A stretch of 64,000 nucleotides of DNA, taken from assembly GCA_023460535.1 (NCBI GenBank), contig JAEWPV010000016.1, forward strand, positions 434,001 to 498,000. Direction: 5' to 3'. This DNA is from Bacillota bacterium. GTDB taxonomy: Bacteria; Bacillota; Clostridia; Oscillospirales; Ruminococcaceae. The translations under genes and the position numbers were made by a program. This document shows positions 1 to 9,400 of this stretch, one piece after another (the stretch's first letter is position 1; every line of letters starts with the position of its first letter). Below the pieces are notes generated by a model. That model was not told the origin of the DNA, did not search any database, and saw only the letters and a list, made by a program, of their open reading frames with translations.

Positions 1-285
1 CTTAGGCATTCGCTCGGTCAAAAGTGCAACCCCGTGCTCATCGGCGTGAAGGTTTTCGGCGGGCAGAATAATCTCCGCGCAGCCCGTGGGACGGGTAAGG
101 TTTTTGGCATGAGCGGTGTTGCTGTCATACACCGCCGTAACCCGTCCGGTAAGCCCCAGTTCACCGAGTGTTTGCATAAGCTCGGCAAGACAGCCCGGTT
201 CTATTACGATGCGCTGAATCGTTGTTTGGTGGCTTCTCCCGCAGGGGCAGGAGAGTACATGGAAATCCTGTTGCGTTAAAATCAT
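1..285 (-). CDS. AraM-like sn-glycerol-1-phosphate dehydrogenase (partial, N-terminus)
   Basis: Only the first 95 codons are in the window; the gene runs off the left edge. The visible protein begins MILTQQDFHVLSCPCGRSHQ and continues with a short beta-alpha-beta stretch (GRVTAVYDSNTAHA) and ENLHADEHGV. The Cys-Pro-Cys-Gly-x-x-His start followed by a Rossmann-type fold entry is typical of the AraM/EgsA family, NAD(P)-dependent enzymes that reduce dihydroxyacetone phosphate to sn-glycerol-1-phosphate. In Firmicutes these genes often sit with arabinose genes, which fits the GH51 arabinofuranosidase nearby. The ATG at 285 has a weak AGGATG site ahead of it. It is transcribed away from the regulator at 474, so the two share a 188-bp divergent control region. 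The family call is fairly secure; the physiological substrate is inferred. Confidence 0.72.
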   Translation of the reverse strand, partial: MILTQQDFHVLSCPCGRSHQTTIQRIVIEPGCLAELMQTLGELGLTGRVTAVYDSNTAHAKNLTRPTGCAEIILPAENLHADEHGVALLTERMPK

Positions 286-316
286 TGGGCAATCACATCC
301 TATCCATCTCGCATTG

Positions 317-348
317 TATCACCTTTTCCCACTAATAAAAAGGTGGTA
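317..348. promoter_or_regulatory. 11-bp inverted repeat in the araM/regulator divergent spacer (candidate operator)
   Basis: The arms TATCACCTTTT (317-327) and AAAAAGGTGGTA (337-348) pair over 11 positions with one G-T, around a loop of about 10 nt. It lies between the divergent araM-like gene and the ArsR-type regulator gene, where an autoregulatory operator would be expected. The protein that binds it is inferred, not shown. The 3' arm runs into GGTGGTACCGC, which resembles the T-box core by chance. Confidence 0.35.
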
Positions 349-473
349 CCGCTGTAAAGGCAGTTTCTTGCAGACGCGCTGTTCGTCGGTTGACAGCGGG
401 TTTTTTACGGCTTATACTGAAGGGGAACAAGCGGTTAAATACAGGAATCGAAAAGCCTGCGGGGGGTACGGTT

Positions 474-1385
474 GTGTACATCAATTCACTGGACGAGGGA
501 CTAAAGCTCTTCAAGGCACTGGGCTCGGAGATTCGCGTCGAGATTATCAAGCTCCTGCTGGGCGGTAAACGCCTTAGTATGAATGAAATTGCGTCGGCGC
601 TCAGCATCACCAACGGCGCATTAACCAGCCACATCAAGCAGCTCGAAGAGTGCGGCATTTTAGCGGTAGAAAGCAGACCCGGGGTGCACGGAAATCAAAA
701 ATTCTGCTCTGTTAATCTCGAGCGGCTTATTATTGAGTTTGCATCGCGCGAGGAATATAAGAACAGCTACGAAACGCAGCTCAGGGTAGGGCGGTTTTCC
801 GATTACAGCGTGTATCCCACCTGCGGAATTGCAACGAAAAACGCGTTAATCGGCGAGGTGGACGACCCAAGATATTTTTCACATCCCGATCGATACGATG
901 CGGACATCCTTTGGTTTACCAAGGGGTATGTGGAGTACATGATTCCAAACCTCGTACCCGCCTTTCATTCTATCGACCAGATTTCAATCTCCGCCGAGCT
1001 CAGCTCGGAGGCGCCCGGCGTGAACAACATCTGGCCTTCGGACATTCGCTTTTACCTAAGCGGCGTCTATTTAGGCTCTTGGACAAGTCCCGGGGATTTC
1101 GGCGATAAAAAGGGTACCTTTACGCCCGATTGGTGGTACCGAAACTTCAACCAGTACGGTTTGCTAAAGCTTTTGGTTGTAAACCACAGTGGAACGTATA
1201 TCGACGGGCTACAGATATCCGATGTAACAATCCGCGACTTAAGCATCGGTTCAATGGATCATATCAAGCTGCGGCTTGCCGTAACCGATGATACCAAGCC
1301 TGCGGGCGGGCTGACGATATTCGGTGAATCGTTTGGCAACTACAATCAAAACATCAATGTGCGCGTCAGCTACAGTGCACAGTAA
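474..1385 (+). CDS. ArsR-type winged-helix regulator with C-terminal beta-rich sensor domain
   Basis: A 303-aa protein. Residues about 8-80 form an ArsR-like winged helix: KLFKALGSEIRVEIIKLLL, then SMNEIASALSITNGALTSHI as the recognition region, then a wing with GNQKFCSVN. The remaining 220 residues are rich in aromatic and beta-prone segments (WTSPGDFG, WWYRNFNQYGLL, IFGESFGNYNQN), suggesting a ligand-binding or jelly-roll-like domain; I do not recognise that domain by name. The GTG at 474 (VYINSLDEGLKLF) is preferred because the extra 28 residues from an upstream in-frame start are not HTH-like. The gene faces the arabinofuranosidase gene across a shared bidirectional terminator and diverges from araM. 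Control of arabinoside utilisation is therefore the likely role, by inference from context. Confidence 0.7.
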   Translation: MYINSLDEGLKLFKALGSEIRVEIIKLLLGGKRLSMNEIASALSITNGALTSHIKQLEECGILAVESRPGVHGNQKFCSVNLERLIIEFASREEYKNSYETQLRVGRFSDYSVYPTCGIATKNALIGEVDDPRYFSHPDRYDADILWFTKGYVEYMIPNLVPAFHSIDQISISAELSSEAPGVNNIWPSDIRFYLSGVYLGSWTSPGDFGDKKGTFTPDWWYRNFNQYGLLKLLVVNHSGTYIDGLQISDVTIRDLSIGSMDHIKLRLAVTDDTKPAGGLTIFGESFGNYNQNINVRVSYSAQ

Positions 1386-1405
1386 AGCAAAACACAGTAC
1401 GATAG

Positions 1406-1442
1406 CATTCCCCTCACCAAAACGGTGAGGGGAATGTGTTTT
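1406..1442. terminator. bidirectional Rho-independent terminator
   Basis: A perfect 13-bp stem, CATTCCCCTCACC (1406-1418) and GGTGAGGGGAATG (1424-1436), encloses a 5-nt loop and is followed by TGTTTTTA on the plus strand. It lies between the convergent regulator and arabinofuranosidase genes, so it probably serves both. Confidence 0.88.
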
Positions 1443-2956
1443 TATGCGCGTTTTAAGCGAATGACGTTCCACGACGCCTTGTGCAAAACGGTTTTTAACA
1501 CGCCGCCATCCAGCTCGCCGTCCTGTCGAGTGCCGGGGGCGACCTTTTGCTCGACCGCGGAATTGGAAGCGCTCATATCAAAGCCCTCCATGCAGATCCA
1601 TTCCAGCATCGAAACATCGCCAAAGGCACGCAGGTCGGTTTCCAACAGGATGTCCTCCGAGCAGCTGCGGTTTACGGCAAAGACGGTAATCTCCTCGGTC
1701 TCGGGGTTGTAAACGGGTATCGCCTCGATGTCGGTTACATCGCTGTGGCCCTTGGTATCATGCTTTGTGGTGTTTAAAATGGGCTGCAGCGCAATTCCGC
1801 GACCGTATACCGAGGCATGCAGGAACGGGTAGTAGATTGTCTGCTTCCACGCGGTTCCGTCCGTCTCGGTCATAACCGGCGCGATTACGTTAACAAGCTG
1901 GGCAAGGCACGCCATGCGAACCCGGTTGCTGTACTTTAAGAAGGTGATTAAAACCAGCCCAACAACCAACGCATCTTCGAAGGTGTATATGTCCTCCAAA
2001 AGCGCGGGAGCTACCTGCCAGGGGCGGTTTTTCATAGTGTCTGCATCCGCGTCGTTGGAATGGAACCACACATTCCACTCATCAAAGCTCAGGTTTAAGG
2101 TCTTTTTGCTTCTCTTCCTTGCTTTTACATAATCACAGGTGGAGATAACGGTGTGAAGAAAACGCTCCAAATCAAGCGTGCAGGCAAAGAAGTCCTCGGT
2201 ATCGTTGTTCTTGTTGCCGAAGTATTGATGCAGCGAGATGTAATCCACATGCTCGTAGGTATGCATCAATGTTTCGGCTTCCCATTCGGGGAAGGTCGGC
2301 ATATCTACGCCGGAGCTTCCGCAGCTGACAAGCTCAATTGAAGGATCGATAAGCCGCATCGCTTTGGCGGTTTCCGCCGCGATTCTGCCGTACTCCTGGG
2401 CGGTTTTGTTGCCAACCTGCCAGGGACCGTCCATCTCGTTGCCCAAACACCAGGTTTTAATATTGTAGGGCAGCTTGTCGCCGTGGCTGATGCGCAGGTC
2501 GCTGTAATAGCTGCCGGATGGGTGATTGCAGTATTCCAGCAAATTGCAGGCCTCGGAGATTCCTCTTGTGCCAAGGTTAACCGCCATCATTACCTGCGAA
2601 TCAATCTTTTTCGTCCATTTGTAGAACTCGCTGATACCCACAGCATTGGGCTCAAGGCTTCTCCATGCAAGGTCCAGCCGCTTTTTTCTGGCTTCCACAG
2701 GACCAACGCTATCCTCCCAGTAAAAGTTAGATACGAAATTACCACCCGGATAACGGATGATAGGCACCTTTAACTCCCTAACAAGCGCCATCGTATCGGT
2801 GCGAAATCCGTCGCTGTCCGCACTGGGGTGACCGGGCTGGTAGATGCCGTCGTACACCGCGCGGCCAAGGTGCTCAATAAACGAGCCATATAACCGGTCG
2901 TCAATCTCTGCGATGGAAAGAGCTGGGTCTACCGTCATTTTTGATGTTTTCATCAT
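1442..2956 (-). CDS. abfA: GH51 alpha-L-arabinofuranosidase
   Basis: A 504-aa protein, the usual length for intracellular GH51 arabinofuranosidases, which release terminal L-arabinose from arabinan or arabinoxylan oligosaccharides. The TIM barrel carries the acid/base glutamate E174 in CLGNEMDGPW and the nucleophile E293 in LSFDEWNVWF, at almost the same positions as in characterised family members. The N-terminal GSFIEHLGRAVYDGIYQPG and RYPGGNFVSNFYWED blocks are also characteristic. There is no signal peptide, so the enzyme should act in the cytoplasm on imported oligosaccharides. Two adjacent Met codons follow AAAAGGAG; the second (start at 2953) has the better spacing. The gene has its own promoter (3006-3035) and ends at the shared terminator. 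The ArsR-type regulator and AraM-like gene beside it support an arabinose locus. Confidence 0.95.
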   Translation of the reverse strand: MMKTSKMTVDPALSIAEIDDRLYGSFIEHLGRAVYDGIYQPGHPSADSDGFRTDTMALVRELKVPIIRYPGGNFVSNFYWEDSVGPVEARKKRLDLAWRSLEPNAVGISEFYKWTKKIDSQVMMAVNLGTRGISEACNLLEYCNHPSGSYYSDLRISHGDKLPYNIKTWCLGNEMDGPWQVGNKTAQEYGRIAAETAKAMRLIDPSIELVSCGSSGVDMPTFPEWEAETLMHTYEHVDYISLHQYFGNKNNDTEDFFACTLDLERFLHTVISTCDYVKARKRSKKTLNLSFDEWNVWFHSNDADADTMKNRPWQVAPALLEDIYTFEDALVVGLVLITFLKYSNRVRMACLAQLVNVIAPVMTETDGTAWKQTIYYPFLHASVYGRGIALQPILNTTKHDTKGHSDVTDIEAIPVYNPETEEITVFAVNRSCSEDILLETDLRAFGDVSMLEWICMEGFDMSASNSAVEQKVAPGTRQDGELDGGVLKTVLHKASWNVIRLKRA

Positions 2957-3266
2957 ATTCTCCTTTTAGTTTAGAATTATGTAAAATAATTTATTATTTA
3001 CTAAAATTATAATCCATTCCCTTGCTAAAAGTCAAGGCGCGCCAGCGCATTATTCAAAAAAATTAGACAGCACATACAGTTGGTTATACTATAATGTCCA
3101 GAAAGCCCGTACACAATTCTTATAGAATCCGTACAATCCTTCTTAAAAACTTCTACATCGATTTTTACGGAATAATATCATAAAATATACACGTACAATA
3201 CAATGTGTGTTATAATATTGACAATTGAAATATAGTGATAACAAGGGATGAGTAGAGGAGAAAATT
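2957..3266. other. 310-bp AT-rich divergent intergenic region
   Basis: It separates the arabinofuranosidase gene (minus) from the Na/Pi cotransporter gene (plus). Besides the minus-strand promoter, the plus strand holds TAGACA (3064-3069), 17 nt, TACTAT (3087-3092), and a second isolated TATAAT at 3211-3216. Either could serve the transporter. No coding potential or stable hairpin was seen. Confidence 0.4.
3006..3035 (-). promoter_or_regulatory. sigma-A type promoter for the arabinofuranosidase gene
   Basis: On the minus strand TTGACT (3035-3030) and TATAAT (3011-3006) are separated by 18 nt, about 50 nt upstream of the start codon. Confidence 0.65.
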
Positions 3267-5042
3267 ATGGGAATCTCTAACTTGCTGCAACTAATTGGCG
3301 GACTGGCTTTGTTTTTATTCGGCATGAACACAATGGGTACAGGGTTAGAAAAAACATCGGGAGGAAAGCTGGAAAAACTGCTGGAGCGGTTAACGTCCAA
3401 CCCGATTAAGGCGGTGCTTCTTGGCGCTGCTGTCACAGGTGTTATTCAATCGTCCTCTGCAACCACTGTCATGGTTGTGGGATTTGTAAACTCCGGCATT
3501 ATGAAGCTAAGTCAAGCGGTTGGCGTAATAATGGGCGCAAACATCGGAACAACCGTAACATCGTGGATTTTAAGCCTATCGGGTATACAGAGCGACAATT
3601 TTTTTGTCAGTCTTTTAAAACCCGATTCTTTTTCGCCAATCTTTGCGCTGGTGGGTGTGGTTTTACTTTTATTCTTTCAGGGCGAGCGCAACAAAAACAT
3701 CGGGTCCATATTTATTGGATTTGGCGTGTTGATGTTTGGTATGGATACGATGAGTTCCGCGGTAAAGCCCCTTGCACAAACGCCGGAATTTGTAGATATA
3801 CTAACCATGTTTGCAAACCCGATTCTCGGTCTGATTGTGGGTGCGCTGTTTACGGCGGTGATACAAAGCTCCTCCGCCTCGGTGGGTGTTTTGCAGGCAC
3901 TTTGTATGACCGGTAGCATCAGTATCGGCGTGGCATTGCCTATCATCATGGGGCAGAATATCGGTACCTGTATTACCGCGATATTGTCCTCTGTGGGAGC
4001 CAATAAAAACGCAAAAAGAGCGGCGCTCATTCACCTGTATTTCAACTTAATCGGCACCGTTTTCTTCATGGCGGTGTTTTACGGCTTGAATGCAATGATG
4101 AACTTTGGCTTCTTGGACGATATACTAAATCCCGCCGGGGTAGCCGTGATACACAGTATATTTAATATATCATGCACCATTGTTTTGCTGCCGTTTACCA
4201 AGGTGCTGGAGCGGCTCGCGTATCTTTCCCTTCCGGAAAAGAACTTGGAAGCAGTATCGGAGAACGTCGGCGATTTTCAGCTTCTTGATGTGCGCTTTCT
4301 GGACAAGACCTCCTTTGCTACTGAACAATGCCGAAACGTTACGACTAAGATGGCACGGTTGACCAAGGATTCGATGTTTAAGGCACTTGGATTACTTGAG
4401 CAGTATGATGAGGATGTCGCTGCCGAGGTACTCGCTTTAGAGAATAAGGTCGATAAATTTGAGGATGAGCTTAGTACCTATCTGGTTAAGCTAAGCAGTA
4501 AAAATCTGTCCGAGAAGGATTCCCGCACCATCTCGATCCTTCTGCACTGCATCGGAGATTTTGAGCGTATCTCTGACCATTCGATAAATGTGATGGAAGC
4601 GGCAAAAGAGATGTATGAAAAAAAGCTCTCTTTTTCCAAGGAAGCCACTTCGGAGATTCGTATATTTATTGAGGCGGTTAAAGAAATCATCACTATCAGC
4701 TTCGAGGCGTTTGAAAATGAGAATAACGAGCTTGCTCAAACCGTGGAGCCACTAGAGGAAGTGATTGACAACCTTAACGAAAGCCTGAAGAAGCGTCATA
4801 TCAAGCGTCTGCGCACCGGCACCTGTACCATCGAACTGGGGTTTGTACTGTCGGATATCATCAACACGTTTGAGCGTATTTCAGATCACTGTTCAAACGT
4901 AGCGCTTTGGGTACTGCATTCCAAAGAAGCTGGGCTTGATACCCACGGGTATGTGGAGCGTATACGTAGAGGAGACAACGCGTATTTCGAATCCCAGTAT
5001 CAGCAGTTTAAAGGCAAATATGTGCTGCCCAAGAACAGTTAA
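3267..5042 (+). CDS. Na/Pi cotransporter family protein with C-terminal PhoU domain
   Basis: A 591-aa protein. Residues 1-320 contain about eight hydrophobic segments and the two inverted QSSSA repeats of the NptA/PNaS family (VIQSSSATT around residue 61 and VIQSSSASV around residue 200), with a conserved GANIGTT / GQNIGTC pair. From about residue 345 the protein becomes soluble and helical, with two PhoU-like three-helix units containing ERISDHS(I)N near residues 435 and 535. It should sit in the cytoplasmic membrane and move phosphate with sodium; the PhoU tail is likely regulatory. The ATG at 3267 follows GAGGAGAAAATT. The gene stands alone, closed by a strong terminator. Substrate is inferred from the family; some members have other roles. 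Confidence 0.9.
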   Translation: MGISNLLQLIGGLALFLFGMNTMGTGLEKTSGGKLEKLLERLTSNPIKAVLLGAAVTGVIQSSSATTVMVVGFVNSGIMKLSQAVGVIMGANIGTTVTSWILSLSGIQSDNFFVSLLKPDSFSPIFALVGVVLLLFFQGERNKNIGSIFIGFGVLMFGMDTMSSAVKPLAQTPEFVDILTMFANPILGLIVGALFTAVIQSSSASVGVLQALCMTGSISIGVALPIIMGQNIGTCITAILSSVGANKNAKRAALIHLYFNLIGTVFFMAVFYGLNAMMNFGFLDDILNPAGVAVIHSIFNISCTIVLLPFTKVLERLAYLSLPEKNLEAVSENVGDFQLLDVRFLDKTSFATEQCRNVTTKMARLTKDSMFKALGLLEQYDEDVAAEVLALENKVDKFEDELSTYLVKLSSKNLSEKDSRTISILLHCIGDFERISDHSINVMEAAKEMYEKKLSFSKEATSEIRIFIEAVKEIITISFEAFENENNELAQTVEPLEEVIDNLNESLKKRHIKRLRTGTCTIELGFVLSDIINTFERISDHCSNVALWVLHSKEAGLDTHGYVERIRRGDNAYFESQYQQFKGKYVLPKNS

Positions 5043-5121
5043 TCTGTCCTGTTCCATGACCGTTGCGCGATGAAGTAAGAAACTGGCAACGTCTATATCG
5101 CATATTGCTGAATAAAAATAT

Positions 5122-5172
5122 AAGCCACCCCGAATTGCGGTTCTATTGTACCATAATTCGGAGTGGCTTTTT
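5122..5172. terminator. strong terminator between Na/Pi transporter and mutY
   Basis: Arms AAGCCACCCCGAATT (5122-5136) and AATTCGGAGTGGCTT (5154-5168) pair with one mismatch over 15 positions, followed by TTTTT. It sits between convergent genes, and the A-rich 5' flank lets it work in both directions. Confidence 0.85.
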
Positions 5173-5225
5173 GTGCGGTTAAGTCGTACTAGCCGCAGAG
5201 AACCGCAATGCTTGCACCTGCAAGA

Positions 5226-6281
5226 CTACTCGTCTTTCCACGCAAACGAAACATATGCGGCAAACGCGGTGGGAATGGTATACCGGCTTTCAAGCTGCTG
5301 CCTTGTAACAAAACGAAGCGGTTCGTGTTGCGCACAGTCGCTTACCCGCACCAGATACCCTGTCATATCCCACTCAATGTGGGTAAAGATATGCCTTGCG
5401 CGCGGTAAAGGCAAAACAGATAGGGGGTTAAGCCCCAAACCACGGACAGCCTGAGTACACTCGTCCTGCGACAAAGTCCCTGTAAGATTTGGCAGCTCCC
5501 ATAGCCCCGCGAGCAGACCGGTCTCATCGCGCCTTCTTACCGCCATGCGGTTATCGCAAACAATGACCAGCACCGTGCGGTTCTCCTTTATTCGCGCCTT
5601 TTTGGGTTTTTTAACCGGGATTTGTTCGGTCAACCCGTCTTTATATGCCCGGCAAGCCGTGCGAATCGGGCAGACCTCGCACCGCGGCGAGCCGTTTGGC
5701 AGGCAAACCGTCGCACCCAGCTCCATCAGAGACTGGTTAAAATCGCCCACCCGTGTATTGGGCAGGATATCGGTAACCTGTCGGGTAATCTCGCGCTTTA
5801 CCGCCGCAACGGAACTGTCGTCGCGGCTGGCGTTCACCCGGCTGATAACCCGAAGCACATTGCCATCCACCGCCGGCACCCGCACCCCAAACGCAATGGA
5901 CGCCACCGCACCGGCGGAGTACACCCCCAACCCAGGCAGGGAGCATAAAGTCGAAAAATCATCCGGGATTACGCCGCCGTATTGGTTCATGATAATACGT
6001 GCTGCTTTTTGCAGATTTTTTGCGCGGCTGTAGTAGCCAAGTCCCTCCCATAGCTTAAGCAGTACCGCCTCGTCTGCTTGTGCAAGGGCACACACATCGG
6101 GCAGTGCGTTGACAAACCGCTCAAAATAGGGGATGACTGCCTCCACGCGCGTCTGCTGTAGCATGATTTCGGACACCCATATGCGATACGGCGTGGGCAG
6201 GCTGCGCCACGGCAGGCTGCGCGCGTGTGTGTCATACCAGTCAAGAAGCAAAGAAACGATAGAGCAGAGCTGTGAGTCCAT
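5226..6281 (-). CDS. mutY: A/G-specific adenine glycosylase MutY
   Basis: A 351-aa base-excision repair enzyme that removes adenine mispaired with 8-oxoguanine. The catalytic glutamate is E47 in MLQQTRVE, the helix-hairpin-helix is LPGLGVYSAGAVASIAFG (about 115-132), and the catalytic aspartate is D139 in VDGNV. The iron-sulfur cluster loop reads CLPNGSPRCEVCPIRTAC, a C-x7-C-x2-C-x5-C spacing; one residue longer than the usual first gap, which I believe is tolerated in clostridial homologues. The C-terminal 120 residues form the Nudix-like 8-oxoG recognition domain, with ARHIFTHIEWDMTGYLV. The start at 6281 follows AGGATGG. The gene is monocistronic and convergent with the transporter gene. 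Confidence 0.95.
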   Translation of the reverse strand: MDSQLCSIVSLLLDWYDTHARSLPWRSLPTPYRIWVSEIMLQQTRVEAVIPYFERFVNALPDVCALAQADEAVLLKLWEGLGYYSRAKNLQKAARIIMNQYGGVIPDDFSTLCSLPGLGVYSAGAVASIAFGVRVPAVDGNVLRVISRVNASRDDSSVAAVKREITRQVTDILPNTRVGDFNQSLMELGATVCLPNGSPRCEVCPIRTACRAYKDGLTEQIPVKKPKKARIKENRTVLVIVCDNRMAVRRRDETGLLAGLWELPNLTGTLSQDECTQAVRGLGLNPLSVLPLPRARHIFTHIEWDMTGYLVRVSDCAQHEPLRFVTRQQLESRYTIPTAFAAYVSFAWKDE

Positions 6282-6466
6282 CTGTTTACCATCCTATTTC
6301 ATTGTTTATTAAGTAAGACCGGGTAAACCAAGTATAACATACTGATCGGACAAACAAAAATATACGAAGGTTTGCGATACGCGTACAAGCAGACCCATTC
6401 GCTCATGAATTTTTCGGCAAAGCTTCGTCAACAATATCGGTATTGCAAGACGAAGGAGCCGATGCC

Positions 6467-9400
6467 GTGAAGACAGGATATTCAAACAACCCGATAGACA
6501 GGGCAAGGATTCCGCAAAAGCCATATATGAAAAAGCCGGTTGCACTGCGTGTAACGGTTGCAAAAGAGATTAAAACACTGTGGTCACTGTACCGGGCAGT
6601 TTGCCATGAAAAAACCCGCGGTGGTGTACGACAGTGGCTGTACGATAACTATTATACCCTTCAGGCAGAGGGCAGGTCGGTGGTGCGCTCTCTTCGGCAC
6701 GAAAACCCGCTGCCGTGTATGGAGGGCAGCACCATTCCCGTGGTATACCATCTCATCAGCTCGGTTTTTGTCGCAAAGCATACCGAATTGACCGGTGAAA
6801 ACCTAGAGCAATTTTTGTGCGAGATTCAAAAGGATGCCCCCCTTTCGGTGGCGGAGCTGTGCTTTGTTCCCACCGCGCTTCGGTGCGCGTACATCTCGGT
6901 ATGCCGCGGGGCTGCAGAGGACGATGAAGGGGACATGCAAGCCGAGGGTTTGTTTGCGCACGGTATCGGCTCGCTGCGCGCTATCTCAGACCTGTGCTTT
7001 GAGGATATCTTTAACAACTGCAGCGTGGTAGAGCAGGTGTTGCAGCAGGATCCGTCCGGCGACTACCCGAACATGGATGAAGAGAGCAAAAATCTTTACC
7101 GTTTTAAGATATCCCGTATTGCCGCTGCGCATGACATCACCGAGCTGCAGGCGGCTAAGAATATGCTGGCGTATGTTCAAAACGGGCAAACCCCGCGCGA
7201 ACGCCACATCGGCCATCCCATCTTTTTAGTGGACGATTTGCAAGAAAAAGCGCAGGCAAAAGGGCGCTGTGCGCTGACACTCACCGCCGTAATCCCGCTG
7301 ATTCTCAGTGTTACGTTAGGACTGTTTTTGCGTAGCATCTGGCCCGCGTTGCTGTTGTACCTGCCGCTGTGGGAGGTTGTGCGCCCGCTTATCGAGCAGT
7401 TTGCGATGCGCGGGGTTCCCGCAACGGTAATACCGCGCATTGCGCTTGAGCGTGACCTACCAAGTTCGGCAAACACGTTGGTTACGGTATCCACGCTCAT
7501 GCCGCGTCCGGAGGACGCCCCAAAGCTGGAAAAACATCTAGAAAATCTGTATATCACGAACGGGGGCGCGGGCGTCGGCTTTATGGTGCTTGCCGACTTT
7601 AAGGAGGATAAGGAAGCCACCAACCCCAAGGACAAGGCGATGCTCATCGCCGTACAAGGGGTAGTAACGCGCTTAAACGCCCGCTTTGGAAACTGCTTTT
7701 ATCTCTTGGTGCGCAAGCGCAGCTATAACAAATCCAGCAAGCGGTTTGGCGGATGGGAACGCAAGCGCGGCGCGATTACCCAACTGGTGCGCTTCATCGG
7801 GGGGCAGAGCATCCCCGTTAAGCTGTTTTGCGGCGATATGGACGCGTTGCGCCGGACGCGATACATCCTTGCGCTGGACGCCGATACCGGGCTTTTGCTC
7901 GGTTCCGTAGCGCAGCTGGTGGGTGCTGCCATCCATCCCCTCAATCGTGCGGAAGTGTCAAAAGAGACGGGAACCGTCACCCGAGGCTACGGTATTTTTC
8001 TTCCGCGCATCAGCGTAAGTCTTGCGTCTGCGTATAAGACGGGCTTTAGCAAGGTGATGGCGGGATGCGGCGGTATTACGGCATATGGTGCCGTCTGCCC
8101 CAATTTGTATCAGGACCTGTTCGGCTGCGCCGTGTTTTCCGGAAAAGGTCTTATAGACATTCACGCTTTTTTTGAGGTGATGGATCAACGCGTTGACGAG
8201 GGCGTTATCCTTTCGCACGATATTCTGGAGGGCGAGTACCTGCGCACGGCATATGTGTCGGATGTGGAGCTGACCGAAAGCTTCCCGCAAAACGCGGTAA
8301 GCTTCTTTTCGCGCCAGCACCGGTGGATTCGCGGTGACGTACAAAACACGCCCTTTGTTTTTTCTCAGATTACGCGCGGCGGGGTGAAGGAGCGCAACGT
8401 TCTCAGCGGCGTTTCGCGCTATAAACTGTTTGATAATCTGCGCCGCGCCCTGACCCCTGTGGCGGCATACCTGTGTATTGCGGCAGCGTTTTTTGCAGAT
8501 TCCCCGCTCAGCTATTCCCTTGCGCTGGGGGGCTTTTTTGCTATGACAGCACCCCAGCTGCTAACGACGGTGACGGCAATCTTCTCAAGCCGCGGGTTTG
8601 CGCTGTCGCGGGAGTACTACTCCAAAGTGCTGCCCGCGGCACTCGAGAGTGTGTCACAGGCTTTTTTTTCGTTTTTGTTTTTGCCAAAGCACGCCTTTAT
8701 GGCAGCGGACGCAGTAATTCGCTCGGCTTATCGTATGACCGTATCACACGAAAAGCTGTTGGAATGGACAACCGCGGCGGATGCGGAGCGCGGCGGCAAG
8801 CGCTTTTTTTCGCACCTGCAGGATCTTTTGCCCGGCGTCGTAACCGGGGTAGTGCTTTTGTTTTCACCCGTAAGCGTATTAAGGCTGTTTGGCATCGTAT
8901 TTTTACTTTCGCCTTTTATCGCTTTTGCTTCGTCGAAGGAGACAGGCAGTCAGGGCAAACGGATTGACTCACAAACGCAGGATGTGCTTACCGCCTATGC
9001 CGCGATGATGTGGCGGTACTACGAAAAGACCTGTACGGCACGCGAAAACTACCTGCCGCCGGACAATGTGCAGGAAGCGCCCACCTATGCCGTGGCGCAC
9101 CGCACATCGCCCACCAACATCGGACTGATGCTGCTGTGTACCCTGGCGGCGCGAGATTTTCATTTTATCACTACCGAGGAGATGACGTTTCGCATCGAGC
9201 GAAGTCTTGCTACCGTTATGCGTATGCAGCGGTTCAAGGGTAACCTCTATAACTGGTACGATACCCGCACGCTCGCGCTGTTGCAGCCTGCGTTTGTTTC
9301 GTCGGTGGATAGTGCAAACTTTCTATGCTGCCTTGTCGCATTGCGTGAGGGAATCAAGGAGTATATCACCCAGCCCGAACCGCTTGCGAGGATAACCGAG

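Noticed and set aside
34..279. Plus-strand ORF at the left edge
   Set aside because: It is antisense to the clear AraM-like reading frame, which has family motifs; the plus frame has none.
337..355. T-box-like core GGTGGTACCGC upstream of the regulator gene
   Set aside because: No specifier stem, no terminator/antiterminator pair and no amino acid gene downstream. The bases belong to an inverted repeat between divergent genes.
2981..3001. AT-rich near-palindrome upstream of the arabinofuranosidase gene
   Set aside because: On checking, only the outer five bases are symmetric; the centre does not match, so it is not a credible operator.
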